Assembly: GCA_045106735.1 (NCBI GenBank)
Contig: JBGCEZ010000030.1
Location: 57,714 to 121,713 of the forward strand
Source of the DNA: JBGCEZ01 sp045106735
GTDB taxonomy: Bacteria > Planctomycetota > Phycisphaerae > Phycisphaerales > SM1A02
Direction of reading: 5' to 3'
DNA: 64,000 bases
Shown piece after piece: positions 7,814 through 18,259 of the stretch (position 1 is its first letter; each line of letters begins with the position of its first letter). The notes beneath the pieces are model-generated. The model was given only the letters and a program-made list of their open reading frames with translations. It was not told the DNA's origin and did no database searches. The translations under genes were made by a program, and so were the position numbers.

Positions 7814-10800
7814 TCAGGCGGAAGCGGCGGGGCCCCCGGTTCGCGGCCCCCCGGACGGGCCGGGCGGCGGGCCGGGCGACGGATCGCTCGATGCACCGGA
7901 GGAAAGGCCGGACGCTTCGCCAGACGACGAGCCAGACGGCCCCTGCGGCGAGGGAGCCGCTGCCGGCCGTGACCCAGGCACCGCGGACTGGACGCCCGTC
8001 GGACCTGGCCTCGACGACGAATTCAGTCCCGACGCCGGCTTCAACCCCAGCGCCGAGCTCGGCTCCGACCCTGGCTCCGACCCCGGCCCGCTCGACAACG
8101 CAGCATCCTCTGGCCGCCGCGGCATCCGCATGACCAAACCGAGGAGCAACGGCACCAAGAGCAGCGTGAAGATCGTCGACACGATCAAGCCGCCGACGAC
8201 CACGCTGCCCAGCCCCCGATAGAGCTCCGATCCCGCCCCCGGGGTCAGAACGAGCGGCAGCATGCCGCCGACGCTGGTGAGCGTACTCATGAAGATCGGC
8301 CGCACGCGGGTCCGCACCGCGAGGGTGATCGCCGCCCGCGGCGTCATGCGGCCGCCGTACCGCGCAAGTTGTCCGGCTTGGAGGTCGCCGCGTCCCTCCA
8401 GGAAGTTCGTCGCTTGGTGCACGATCAGAAGCGCGTTGTTGACCACCACCCCGATCAGCAACACGAAACCGAGCATGGTCAGAACGTCAAGCATTTGCAT
8501 GGGGGCGTAGCGGTCGCCGGCCGACCAGATGAACACCGCAAACAACGCCATGAACCCGCCCAGGGTGGCGAGCGGCACGCTGAACATGATCACCAGCGGG
8601 CGCAGGAAATCCTGGAACAGCACGCACATCAGCAGGTACACCACGATCAGCGCGAGCACCAAGCTCGACGACAGCGTGCCGCCGATCGATCCGTCGCCCA
8701 GCAGCGCGTTCTGCACCTGCTCCAACTTGCTCGCCGAACCGGCAATGTCAGCGGTGATCGACGAGCCGAGCCGGCCGTCGTCGCGGTACCGCTGAATCAT
8801 CGAGCCGAGGTCGCTGACGACTTGCTCCAGCGGCGTTCCCGGGGGCGGCGTGATCTGCAGCGTGACCGATCGTTGGCGGCCCACGCGGGCGATCGCCTGC
8901 GGCGACTGCACCGGGATCACCTCGGCCACCGAGGCCAGCGTGACCGTTCGTCCGCCCGGGGCCGCGATCGGAATGGCCTCGACCATCGGCCGGACCGTCC
9001 GGTCCACCGCGTCGGCCGAGATGATCTTGAGATCGATCGATTCGCCGGATTCGGTGAACTCGTCGACGATTGCCCCGTCGCCAGCGACCTGAACGGCCAA
9101 GGCCACGTCACGGACGTCGAGCCCGAGTTCGCTCAGCCGAACCAAGTCAGGCCGCACCCGAATCTCAGGATTGCGAAGCGTGAAGTTCGGCGGATCCGGC
9201 TGCACCGACTGGAACCCGTAGATCCCGCCGAGCTCGAAGAACATCTGGCCGGCGGCGGCTTTCACCGCTTCAAGGTCAGGTCCCGAGAGCTGCAGCTTGA
9301 TCGCCGAACCGGTGGAGCCGCCCAATTGGAAAAGCGGCACCTGGAAGGCGAACGCGATCACGTCGGGCGCGGCATCGCCGCCGGTGGCCTCGGCGAAGAG
9401 CGGCTGCAGGTCAACGACCCGGCGCTCGTCGTCGCTGATGGCGCCGTGGAACAGGATGCCCTCGAAGCTCACGATGAAGTAGTTCTCGACCGACGGCGGT
9501 GTGACGTCCGGTCCCGGAGCGTTGGCCATCCAATCGAACGTCGGCACCGATGGGAGTTCGTCCACCAACTTGGCGTACGTCTCGGGGCGGTCGATGGCTC
9601 GCCCGGCCTCCCAGTACGGACGCATGGTCTCTTCGACCCGCTCGGCGATCGCCTCGCGGTGGGCCAGGTTGAATCCCGGCGGCGGGATCATCAGGCCAAA
9701 GACGAGGTTCCGGTTTCCCTGCGGCAGGTAGTCCGCCGGCGGTCGCAACAACTGCGTCCCGATGATGCTGATGATGGTCAGCGCCGCGACCACGCCCAGG
9801 CTCACGAGTTTGCTGCCCAATAGCAGGTGCACAAAGCCGGCAATTCCGTCGGCGATGACGTTGCGGCGGGGCCCGTTGGACGCGCCGGAGCCCGCCTTCT
9901 TCCGCCGGGCGCGGAGGATGCGGGCGGATGCGGTCGGAATGAGCGTGATGGACACCACCAAACTGAGCGTGACCGCCGCGCAGATGGCCAAGGCAATGTC
10001 GCGAAAGAGCTGTCCCGCTTCGTCCTGGATCAAGAGGATCGGCACGAACACGGCGACGGTGGTGAGGGTCGACGCGAGCACCGCGCCCCAGACTTCGCTC
10101 GCCCCATCGATCGCGGCCTGCGGCGGCGGCTTGCCCATCTCCAGGTGCCGGAAGATGTTCTCCAGCACCACGATGGCATTGTCCACCACCATGCCGACCG
10201 CAAAGGCCATGCCGGCCAGGCTGATCACGTTGATGGAGCGCCCGAGGGCCACCATGGCCACGATCGCCCCCACGACCGAGATCGGAATCGCCAGGGCGAT
10301 GATGCCGACGGAGCGAATCGACCGGAGAAAGAGCAGCAGCACGAACACGGCCAGCCCGCCGCCGACCCAGATATTGCCGCGCACCAAGGCCAGCGCCTGG
10401 TCGATGTACACCGTTTGGTCGTAGACCTGTTCGAGCGTCAGGCGGCCATCCAGGCCAATGCGCCGCGACTCGGCGGCCAGCAATCCGTCTTCGGCGTTCA
10501 ATTCGTCGATCGCCGCCCGCAGACCCGCCATCACCTCGATGATGTTCGAATCCAGCTCGCGGTCGGCGTTGATCGCGATCACCGGCTCGCCGCGCGAACG
10601 CACAAAGCTCGTCGGCTCCTTGTACGCAATCGTGGCGGTGGCCACGTCGCCCACGCGAACGGTGCCCCCGCTCCCGCGTTCGATGACCGTCGCTTCAATT
10701 TCGCGGGCCGACGCGTACTGACTCACCAGTCGCATCCGGTAGTCGCGCTTGCCGTCGGCCACCTGACCGGCCGACACGTTGCGATTGACGTCCTGAATCA

Positions 10801-11422
10801 CCTGGGCGAATCGCGTGGGCGTGATGCCCCGCTCGGCCAAGCGCATCGGATCGACGCGGATCTGCATCTCCCGCTCGCGGCCTCCGAGCACGTTGATCTC
10901 GGCGATGCCCGGAACGCGCTCGAGCCGCGGTTCGATGCGATCGATCGCAAAGTCGCGGAACTCCCGCACGTCCACATCGGGATCGGTACACGCGAGCACG
11001 ACCCACGCGATGTAGTCGCGATTCTCGGGATCGGTTGCTTCGATCACCGGTTGGTCGACGTTCTCGGGATAGTCCGGGACCTCGTCCAGTTTCTGGGCGA
11101 CCTCGCGCAGGGCTTCTTCCTTGCTCACGCCCGTGCGAAAGACCAAACGCACCACGCCGGTGTCCTGCGCACTGCTCGAAGTGATCTGCACCAGATTGCT
11201 CAGGCCGAGCAGTCGTTCTTCCTGCTTGTCGACGACGTTCTGCTCGATCTCCTCGGGGCTCGCCCCTTCCCAGAACGTGCGAACGGTGACGATCGTGTCC
11301 TGCACGTTGGGCGTCAGGGCAATGGGCAGCCGCGTAAGAGCCACCGTGCCGGCCAGGAGGATCAAGATCACTCCGACAATGACGGTCACCGGTTGGCTGA
11401 CGGCGAGACGGACGGGATCCAC
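7814..11422 (-). CDS. RND-superfamily efflux permease (HAE1/AcrB type)
   Basis: A 1202-residue inner-membrane proton-driven exporter. It begins with the typical TM1 (LAVSQPVTVIVGVILILLAG) and has the two large periplasmic loops and twelve TM helices of the family. TM4 reads VGMVVDNAIVVLEN, where the canonical Asp-Asp proton relay is Asp-Asn, a variant seen in many HAE1 proteins. It is about 150 residues longer than AcrB, mostly from a C-terminal tail of P, S, G and A after residue 1105. The GTG start has a GGAG 8 nt upstream. The adaptor gene lies directly upstream on the same strand; no outer-membrane channel gene is present. The substrate cannot be read from sequence, but eboD follows 312 bp downstream. 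Confidence 0.94.
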   Translation of the reverse strand: MDPVRLAVSQPVTVIVGVILILLAGTVALTRLPIALTPNVQDTIVTVRTFWEGASPEEIEQNVVDKQEERLLGLSNLVQITSSSAQDTGVVRLVFRTGVSKEEALREVAQKLDEVPDYPENVDQPVIEATDPENRDYIAWVVLACTDPDVDVREFRDFAIDRIEPRLERVPGIAEINVLGGREREMQIRVDPMRLAERGITPTRFAQVIQDVNRNVSAGQVADGKRDYRMRLVSQYASAREIEATVIERGSGGTVRVGDVATATIAYKEPTSFVRSRGEPVIAINADRELDSNIIEVMAGLRAAIDELNAEDGLLAAESRRIGLDGRLTLEQVYDQTVYIDQALALVRGNIWVGGGLAVFVLLLFLRSIRSVGIIALAIPISVVGAIVAMVALGRSINVISLAGMAFAVGMVVDNAIVVLENIFRHLEMGKPPPQAAIDGASEVWGAVLASTLTTVAVFVPILLIQDEAGQLFRDIALAICAAVTLSLVVSITLIPTASARILRARRKKAGSGASNGPRRNVIADGIAGFVHLLLGSKLVSLGVVAALTIISIIGTQLLRPPADYLPQGNRNLVFGLMIPPPGFNLAHREAIAERVEETMRPYWEAGRAIDRPETYAKLVDELPSVPTFDWMANAPGPDVTPPSVENYFIVSFEGILFHGAISDDERRVVDLQPLFAEATGGDAAPDVIAFAFQVPLFQLGGSTGSAIKLQLSGPDLEAVKAAAGQMFFELGGIYGFQSVQPDPPNFTLRNPEIRVRPDLVRLSELGLDVRDVALAVQVAGDGAIVDEFTESGESIDLKIISADAVDRTVRPMVEAIPIAAPGGRTVTLASVAEVIPVQSPQAIARVGRQRSVTLQITPPPGTPLEQVVSDLGSMIQRYRDDGRLGSSITADIAGSASKLEQVQNALLGDGSIGGTLSSSLVLALIVVYLLMCVLFQDFLRPLVIMFSVPLATLGGFMALFAVFIWSAGDRYAPMQMLDVLTMLGFVLLIGVVVNNALLIVHQATNFLEGRGDLQAGQLARYGGRMTPRAAITLAVRTRVRPIFMSTLTSVGGMLPLVLTPGAGSELYRGLGSVVVGGLIVSTIFTLLLVPLLLGLVMRMPRRPEDAALSSGPGSEPGSEPSSALGLKPASGLNSSSRPGPTGVQSAVPGSRPAAAPSPQGPSGSSSGEASGLSSGASSDPSPGPPPGPSGGPRTGGPAASA

Positions 11423-11437
11423 GGGAGGTGCTCCGAG

Positions 11438-11550
11438 GTGGGCGAGCGGTGGCGGGTGGTGGGCGGCAGGTGGTGGGTGGTGGGCGAGCGGCGGCAGTAG
11501 TGGCAGGTCGTGGGCGAGCGGCGGCGGGTGGCGGGTCGTGGTGGCGGTGG
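11438..11550. repeat. GTGGGCGAGCGGYGG repeats between adaptor and RND genes
   Basis: A 15-bp word GTGGGCGAGCGGCGG occurs three times (from 11438, 11480 and 11510, the first with one change) within GGTGGTGGG-type sequence. It fills the 152-bp gap between the adaptor stop and the RND start. The strand is G-rich with many GGG and GG runs, so a quadruplex or a pause site is conceivable. No coding potential is seen. Confidence 0.7.
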
Positions 11551-11574
11551 CGCCTGGTCGACCGACGTGCGGAT

Positions 11575-12876
11575 CTACTCGCGGGCTGATGCGCCAGCCG
11601 AATTGCGATCCGAGACGGAGCCACGCTCCTGATCGGAGCTGGAGCCCGACGTCGATTCTGCCCCCGCCACGGGCTCGGACGCCGGCGCGGGCGTCGGCGT
11701 CGGAATCACGGGCATCATCGGAAACAAGCGTTCGTTGCCCTCGACCACGACAGCAGCGCCGGGAAAGAGCCCGGCCGCGTCGACGGCCACGCGATCACCC
11801 ACGCCGAACAGGACGCGCACGGGGACTGGAATCGCCGTCGCCGGCGCCCCGTCATCGCCGCCCATTGCACTGAACACGAACGCCCCGGCCGCGTTCTGCA
11901 TCAGGGCGTCGCGGGGAATGAGCAAGTGCTCAGCGCTCCGGCCAGCCGGCACACTGCCCACCGCCGACATGCCGTCGACCAGCAAGCCTTCCTCGTCGTC
12001 CACCGTCAACTTCACGCGGAAACTCCGGCTCGTCGGATCGACGATCGGAACGACCACCGGCCGCACGTCCGTCCAGCCAAGCCCCACCGCTTCCACTCGT
12101 GCCCCGATCGTCGCGTCCGGCCCGAGCAACGCGGCCTTGAATCGCTGCGGCACCTCCAACCAGATCTCGAACCGCCGGTGACCAATGAGTTCCACCACAT
12201 CCCCGCCGCGTTCCATCCAGCGGCCCACGTCGGTGCGGCGTTCCACCACCGTGCCTTCGAATGGCGCCCGAACGATGGACTTGGCCAGGGCATCTTCGGC
12301 GATGGCGACATCGGCGGCGATGACGGCGATGTCGCCGCGGGCTTCGGCTTCCCGGGCCACGGCGATCGCCACATCGGTCCGCGCATCGTCGAGTTCGCGC
12401 GGGCGACCGGCTCGATTCGCCGCGAGTTCCACGAGTCGTTCAAGGTCCAGTCGCGCCCGGGCGAGTTCGGCGGCTCGGACCTCGAGGGTCGCCTCGGCCG
12501 CGGCTCGACTGGCGAGCAACCGGTCGCGCTGCAGACGGGGACGCGTGTCGTCGACGCGGGCAATCGGATCGCCGGCGACGACGCGGTCACCTTCGGTCAC
12601 CAAGACTTCGATCACCCGGCCCTCGGCATCGGAGGCGACGGTGGCTCGGGCCACGGCACGGATCTCACCGGTGACCGGCAGTTGGTCCTGCACCGTCTCC
12701 AGGCTCGCCATCCGGGTGCGAACGGCAGTCGGCGGCGGACCGTCCTGGGCGTGGACGCGCGGCGTCGCCGGCCCGATCACCGTGGCGGCGAACAGGAGGG
12801 CGATGGTGTTGACGACGGCGAACCCGGACGAACCTGAGCCGGCCCGAAGGCAACGGCGACATCGATCAAACTGCAT
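11575..12876 (-). CDS. RND efflux periplasmic adaptor (membrane fusion protein, HlyD family)
   Basis: With the ATG at 12876 the protein is 433 residues and begins with a signal sequence (hydrophobic AVVNTIALLFAATVIG, then A-T-P-R-V-H-A before QD). The frame is open 44 codons further upstream, but that part looks non-coding. The barrel-sandwich (lipoyl-like) domain is seen as VASDAEGRVIEVLVTEGDRV, then an Ala/Glu/Arg-rich helical hairpin (about residues 110-190), a second lipoyl half (IVRAPFEGTVVERR) and the beta-barrel part with WLEVPQRFKAALLG. It should couple the downstream RND permease to an outer-membrane channel encoded elsewhere. The C-terminal 50 residues are a Pro/Ser/Glu-rich tail. 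Confidence 0.9.
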   Translation of the reverse strand: MQFDRCRRCLRAGSGSSGFAVVNTIALLFAATVIGPATPRVHAQDGPPPTAVRTRMASLETVQDQLPVTGEIRAVARATVASDAEGRVIEVLVTEGDRVVAGDPIARVDDTRPRLQRDRLLASRAAAEATLEVRAAELARARLDLERLVELAANRAGRPRELDDARTDVAIAVAREAEARGDIAVIAADVAIAEDALAKSIVRAPFEGTVVERRTDVGRWMERGGDVVELIGHRRFEIWLEVPQRFKAALLGPDATIGARVEAVGLGWTDVRPVVVPIVDPTSRSFRVKLTVDDEEGLLVDGMSAVGSVPAGRSAEHLLIPRDALMQNAAGAFVFSAMGGDDGAPATAIPVPVRVLFGVGDRVAVDAAGLFPGAAVVVEGNERLFPMMPVIPTPTPAPASEPVAGAESTSGSSSDQERGSVSDRNSAGASARE

Positions 12877-13127
12877 GGGGGACTCGACGGGCGTGCGGCG
12901 ATTCGGAGGGAAGCGATGCCGCGGCGCACGCCGGCCGGTCGACATCGAGCGATGAATCGTACGTTCCGGTCGACGATCTGGGATGGAATCGCGCGTGGAA
13001 GTGCGCACTGGCCCGTCCGAGGGCCATGAACGCGCGGGCGACGTCCCGCCCGTCAGACACCGAGCCTCGAATCGCGAGCCGCCGATCAGCCGTTCGGCCG
13101 ACCACCCGCGGGCTGTCGGCCGCCCGT

Positions 13128-13215
13128 CGCAAGCCGTCAGCTCTCAGCCGTCAGCCGCAAGCCGTCAGCCGTCAGCTCTCAGCTGCCAGTTGTCAGTCGA
13201 AAGTCGTCAACTGCG
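13128..13215. repeat. GCTGACGGCTGA-type short repeat cluster
   Basis: The 342-bp gap between typA and the adaptor gene holds a cluster of degenerate repeats built from the words GCCGTCAGC, AGCTCTCAGC and GCAAGCCGTCAG. Read on the minus strand these become GCTGACGGCTGA and GCTGAGAGCTGA, which can pair with each other. The cluster ends 3 bp from the typA stop codon, so it would sit at the 3' end of the typA mRNA. There is no spacer regularity, so it is not a CRISPR array. Confidence 0.75.
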
Positions 13216-13217
13216 AT

Positions 13218-15260
<2,043 letters not shown>

Positions 15261-15865
15261 CGCGCGGATGGTAGCGGTTCCCCCGGCCCTCAGACCGCCT
15301 TCGATGGACTGCAGGGGCAATTCGGAGGCGGATTGGTCCGGATTGAGCGAAGAACGCCCAGCCGGCGAGTTTCCGGACAGGGTGGATCGCTGCGGGTCGG
15401 CCGTTCGCGGCGTCGTCAATGGGCGAGTGGAGCGCGTCGGCGGACCCGCCAGGCAATCGGCAGGCAACCGGCAGGTCCGAGAATCGCTGCCCATCCCGTC
15501 GGAGGCGGGCGATTCTGACCAGAACGCGGCGGAGCAACGGCCCGCGGACGAGATCTCGTCCGCCCACCGCGCCCCGGGCCGCCGCATAACCCACCTGGCC
15601 TACCCAATTTGACGCCAACGTCGGCCAATCGCTCGATTGCTCCGAAGAGCGGCCGGACCGAGGCTTGCGGTGGGACCAGATCGGGACCAGAATGAAGCTG
15701 CGTCGGGGTGAGATCCCGTCGCGGTGTGCCCAAACGCAGGGCCGTGGTCTCGGCAATCCGTTGCCGAAGCCGCGAAGCAAGAAGATTCGAGAGAGCAGTC
15801 CGAGTCGATCGTTCCGCGCCATGCGGGCATCGCTTGGACAACAAGAAGAGAGAAGAGAGAGCACC
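15261..15865. other. Divergent intergenic region between typA and the exported-protein gene
   Basis: About 600 bp. Frames are open through it in several directions, but their translations are Arg/Pro/Ser-rich shadows without domains. It must hold the typA promoter at one end and the promoter and leader of the exported protein gene at the other. A run of purines (AAGAAGAGAGAAGAGAGAG) from about 15843 is the probable ribosome-binding leader of the gene at 15866. Confidence 0.6.
15268..15273 (-). promoter_or_regulatory. Candidate -10 element for a leaderless typA transcript
   Basis: On the minus strand TACCAT lies 7 nt before the typA ATG, with no Shine-Dalgarno between. Transcription from such a -10 would start at or next to the A of the ATG. 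No TTGACA-like -35 was found at 16-18 nt. The same arrangement recurs at coaX, recG, xseA, xseB and miaB in this window. Confidence 0.5.
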
Positions 15866-16444
15866 ATGCGCCATCATTTGCTGGCCGGCATCACCGCCGC
15901 CGCCCTCCTTGCCGGAGGAGCCAACGCGAGCGTCATCATCCTTGACGACGTTTGCTTTGCCCCCCACGTCGCCGGCGAATCCGCTGACGATCCGTTTACG
16001 ACGATCGAGAACCTGTTCGTGCCGCGCGGCTTTGTCGACGCGATCACCATCAGCTTCAACTTCGTCGACGACGAGAACGACGCGACCCGCGCGTCGGACC
16101 TGAACATGCTCGTCAACTTCGACGACGGTCCGAGCTTCGGCTTCGACAGCGACGCGTTCGACGGCACCAACGGTGGCTTCGACCCCCAGTCGGCCGACTT
16201 CGTGTCGACCTGGGACTTCGACGGCGACGGTTCGGACGCGTCGGGTTTCTACACCACGACGTTCGAGCTCGAAGCGCCGATCGCCATCGACAGCAACATG
16301 ACCGTGATGCTCGGTGACGGCTTCGACGGCGGCTACTGCGTCGAAGACATGCTCATCACGTTCAACTACACCCAGATCCCGGCCCCGGCCGCTCTGGCTG
16401 GCTTCCTCGGTCTCGGCTTCGCCGGCCGTCGTCGTCGCGGCTGA
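15866..16444 (+). CDS. Exported protein with a PEP-CTERM-like sorting tail
   Basis: A 192-residue predicted secreted protein. Residues 1-21 (MRHHLLAGITAAALLAGGANA) form a clean signal peptide ending in A-N-A. The mature part is acidic and rich in D, F and G (for example FNFVDDENDATRASDLNML), typical of extracellular beta proteins. It ends IPAPAALAGFLGLGFAG followed by RRRRG, the Phycisphaerae version of a PEP-CTERM sorting signal: a short motif, a hydrophobic helix and a basic patch. The frame is open upstream, but the ATG at 15866 starts exactly at the signal peptide. It is not closely similar to the tandem family at 47-51 kb apart from the tail. An intrinsic terminator follows. Confidence 0.85.
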   Translation: MRHHLLAGITAAALLAGGANASVIILDDVCFAPHVAGESADDPFTTIENLFVPRGFVDAITISFNFVDDENDATRASDLNMLVNFDDGPSFGFDSDAFDGTNGGFDPQSADFVSTWDFDGDGSDASGFYTTTFELEAPIAIDSNMTVMLGDGFDGGYCVEDMLITFNYTQIPAPAALAGFLGLGFAGRRRRG

Positions 16445-16540
16445 ACCCACCCGCCGCTCGTTCCCGGATCGGCTCTTGCCCATCGGGTGCGCTGGCGACG
16501 AAACGGGCTTCGGCCCCGCTCAATGCGAGTCTTCTTGATT

Positions 16541-16579
16541 CGCCGCGGTCTTCCTTTCCCGGGGAGACCGCGGCGTTTT
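16541..16579 (+). terminator. Rho-independent terminator after the exported-protein gene
   Basis: An 11-bp perfect stem (CGCCGCGGTCT pairing with AGACCGCGGCG) with a 13-nt loop is followed directly by TTTT. It begins 97 bp after the stop codon of the gene ending at 16444 and insulates the tRNA-Arg unit downstream. Confidence 0.85.
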
Positions 16580-16704
16580 CGTGCGCGGTTCGGGCTGACT
16601 GGCCCGCTCACTCGGCCCTTGCCCTCCCGCGACACCGGATGTGGGCTGCTTCAATCAACCGGTGGCGCTGCGACTGCGTTCGAACCACTCGGACCGGATT
16701 CGGG

Positions 16705-16710
16705 TACCAT
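16705..16710 (+). promoter_or_regulatory. Candidate -10 element of the tRNA-Arg gene
   Basis: GGGTACCATGC contains the hexamer TACCAT 33 nt before the 5' end of the tRNA, leaving room for a short 5' leader to be removed by RNase P. The same hexamer occurs upstream of typA and xseA. No convincing -35 is visible. Confidence 0.4.
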
Positions 16711-16743
16711 GCCGCCGCGAGGACCGCACCACGGCTTCGCACT

Positions 16744-16817
16744 GCGTCCGTAGCTCAGCTGGATAGAGCACCAGGCTTCGAACCTGGGTGTCGGGGGTTC
16801 GAATCCCTCCGGACGCG
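16744..16817 (+). tRNA. tRNA-Arg, anticodon TCG
   Basis: A 74-nt cloverleaf. The acceptor stem is GCGTCCG with CGGACGC, the D arm is GCTCAGCTGGATAGAGC, the anticodon stem is CCAGG/CCTGG around the loop CTTCGAA (anticodon TCG, reading CGA codons), the variable loop is GTGTC, and the T arm is GGGGG-TTCGAAT-CCCTC with one G-T pair. The 3' CCA is not encoded; the sequence continues GTTT after the acceptor stem, so CCA is added post-transcriptionally. Confidence 0.97.
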
Positions 16818-16990
16818 TTTCCGCGGTCAGCACCGCGAGGGTCAAGCCCAATCCGGTCGGTCGCAGGGCGCCGGCTGGCCGCTCGACGCGGTTGACCACG
16901 CGGACCGGCCGACCAAACCAACCATTCAATCGACGAATCTTCAGTCTTCACCCGCCACCCATGGGTCCGGGGCAGCGATCGCGCGGTGAT

Positions 16991-18127
16991 TCACCGTGCG
17001 ACGCGCGGCCGTACGGGGTTCCGCCCCGAGGGACTTGGCGGATTCGGCGGACGCGGCGAACTCGGTGAACTCGGTGAACCCAGCGGACCCGGCGGACGCG
17101 GCGGACGCGGCGGACTCAGCGGACTCAGCGGACTCAGCGGACGCGGCAGATTCGGCGAACTCGGCGGAAGCGTCGTCGCTTCTGGATCCCACACCCCGAC
17201 CGGCGGCACGAACGGCCGGGTCCTCCCGAGCCCTCGCCCATCGCCAGCGCGACCATCCGCCCGGCGGCCCGCCGCCGCTTGGCGATCCGCACCTTCATCA
17301 CCGGTCCGTTCTCCGCCCCCGCAATTCCCATCGGGTTCGACGCGCTTCGGCGGGGCCGGTGGACCGCCGGCCGGACTCCAGGACCGCGCAACCCCCTCCT
17401 GCTCAAACGCCGCTCGAGTCCCGGCCACCGCGATGTTGCGCAGCGTTCGATCGCGAAACCGGCGCGCCGCCCGCCGAATCGCCGGTGCCCGGACGCGAAC
17501 CCGAAGGGCGGAATCGCCGAAGAGCCCCGGCCCGCGCTCGGCCAATGTCTGCCCGTCAATCAAGGCCAGCGCGTCGGGCGCTGCTTCGAGCAGGCCCCAG
17601 CCCGGCGGAATGTCTCGCGGCCGGATGACCCCGATCGGCGCGGCAATGAAGAGCCGATCGGCGACCCGGTATCGCTCGAAGTGGAAGAACTTCGTCTCCC
17701 CGTGCAGCCGCGCGTCGAGCCGCCGGAGGCGACGCATGCAGCTCCGATACTCGGGATCCCGGCTGTGCTCAAACGCCCACTCGTCGAGATCGGGGAACAG
17801 ACTTGCCCCGGCCACCCGCAGCTCGGGCTCGTTGCGCGGCAACTGCGTGCGCTCAAGTCGCTGGCGTTGGGCGTCGACCTCCGCCCGCTCGCGTTGCAAC
17901 CGTTCGGCGTTCTGGCGATCACGGACGAAATCGCTCCGGGACGCCTTGCACTCGACGAAGACCGTCAAGGCCGCCCCCGGCTCACCGTGCCGATCGCTCC
18001 ACGCGGCGACGTCGACTCGATGCCGTCCAATCGGGCCGGTGACCTCGAAGCCCACCGCCGGGAAGCCCTCGGACCGCAGCCACGCGGCGGCCAATCGCTT
18101 CAGAGCCAGATGTTCGCGTCCCTCCAC
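16991..18127 (-). CDS. MmcB-like PD-(D/E)XK nuclease-fold protein with a repetitive Pro/Ser tail
   Basis: A 378-residue protein. Residues about 1-215 resemble the MmcB/DUF1052 group. HRVDVAAW and TVFVECKASRSDFVRDRQ supply the D and E-x-K positions of a PD-(D/E)XK nuclease fold, and YRVADRLFIAAPIGVI plus IPPGWGLLEAAPDALALI match the domain's second half. A DNA-repair or restriction-like role is possible, but catalysis is unproven. An insert rich in charged residues separates the E-C-K motif from the second half. The last 70 residues are P, S, R and G encoded by a 9-bp tandem repeat and are probably disordered. No operon partners; it is divergent from pyrB. Confidence 0.6.
   Translation of the reverse strand: MEGREHLALKRLAAAWLRSEGFPAVGFEVTGPIGRHRVDVAAWSDRHGEPGAALTVFVECKASRSDFVRDRQNAERLQRERAEVDAQRQRLERTQLPRNEPELRVAGASLFPDLDEWAFEHSRDPEYRSCMRRLRRLDARLHGETKFFHFERYRVADRLFIAAPIGVIRPRDIPPGWGLLEAAPDALALIDGQTLAERGPGLFGDSALRVRVRAPAIRRAARRFRDRTLRNIAVAGTRAAFEQEGVARSWSPAGGPPAPPKRVEPDGNCGGGERTGDEGADRQAAAGRRADGRAGDGRGLGRTRPFVPPVGVWDPEATTLPPSSPNLPRPLSPLSPLSPPRPPRPPGPLGSPSSPSSPRPPNPPSPSGRNPVRPRVAR
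17046..17170. repeat. 9-bp tandem repeat (GCGGACTCA and relatives)
   Basis: About fourteen 9-bp units related to GCGGACTCA / GCGGACGCG / GTGAACTCG stand in a row. On the minus strand they encode the S-P-L / P-P-R tail of the MmcB-like protein. Because the period is a multiple of three, gain or loss of units would change tail length without a frameshift. Confidence 0.9.
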
Positions 18128-18259
18128 CGCTCAACCCTCCTGATCGCTGCGTCGTCGATAGCATCTGTCGCAACTCGCCGACCGCCGGAGCCGCGGTGCC
18201 GTCCGACCTCGGCGGCGACCTCCGACGCGAGCGGGATCCGCCCCAGTGAGGACCGACCG

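Noticed and set aside
8369..9823. Long plus-strand reading frame antisense to the RND permease
   Set aside because: Arg/His/Asp/Gln-rich translation without domain; it is the complement of a well-conserved transporter gene in a GC-rich genome.
9827..11500. Second long plus-strand frame antisense to the RND permease
   Set aside because: Same reason: shadow of the codon bias of the minus-strand gene.
11575..13008. Upstream start of the adaptor protein at 13008
   Set aside because: The extra 44 residues are Arg/Pro-rich and would bury the signal peptide; the ATG at 12876 places it at the N-terminus.
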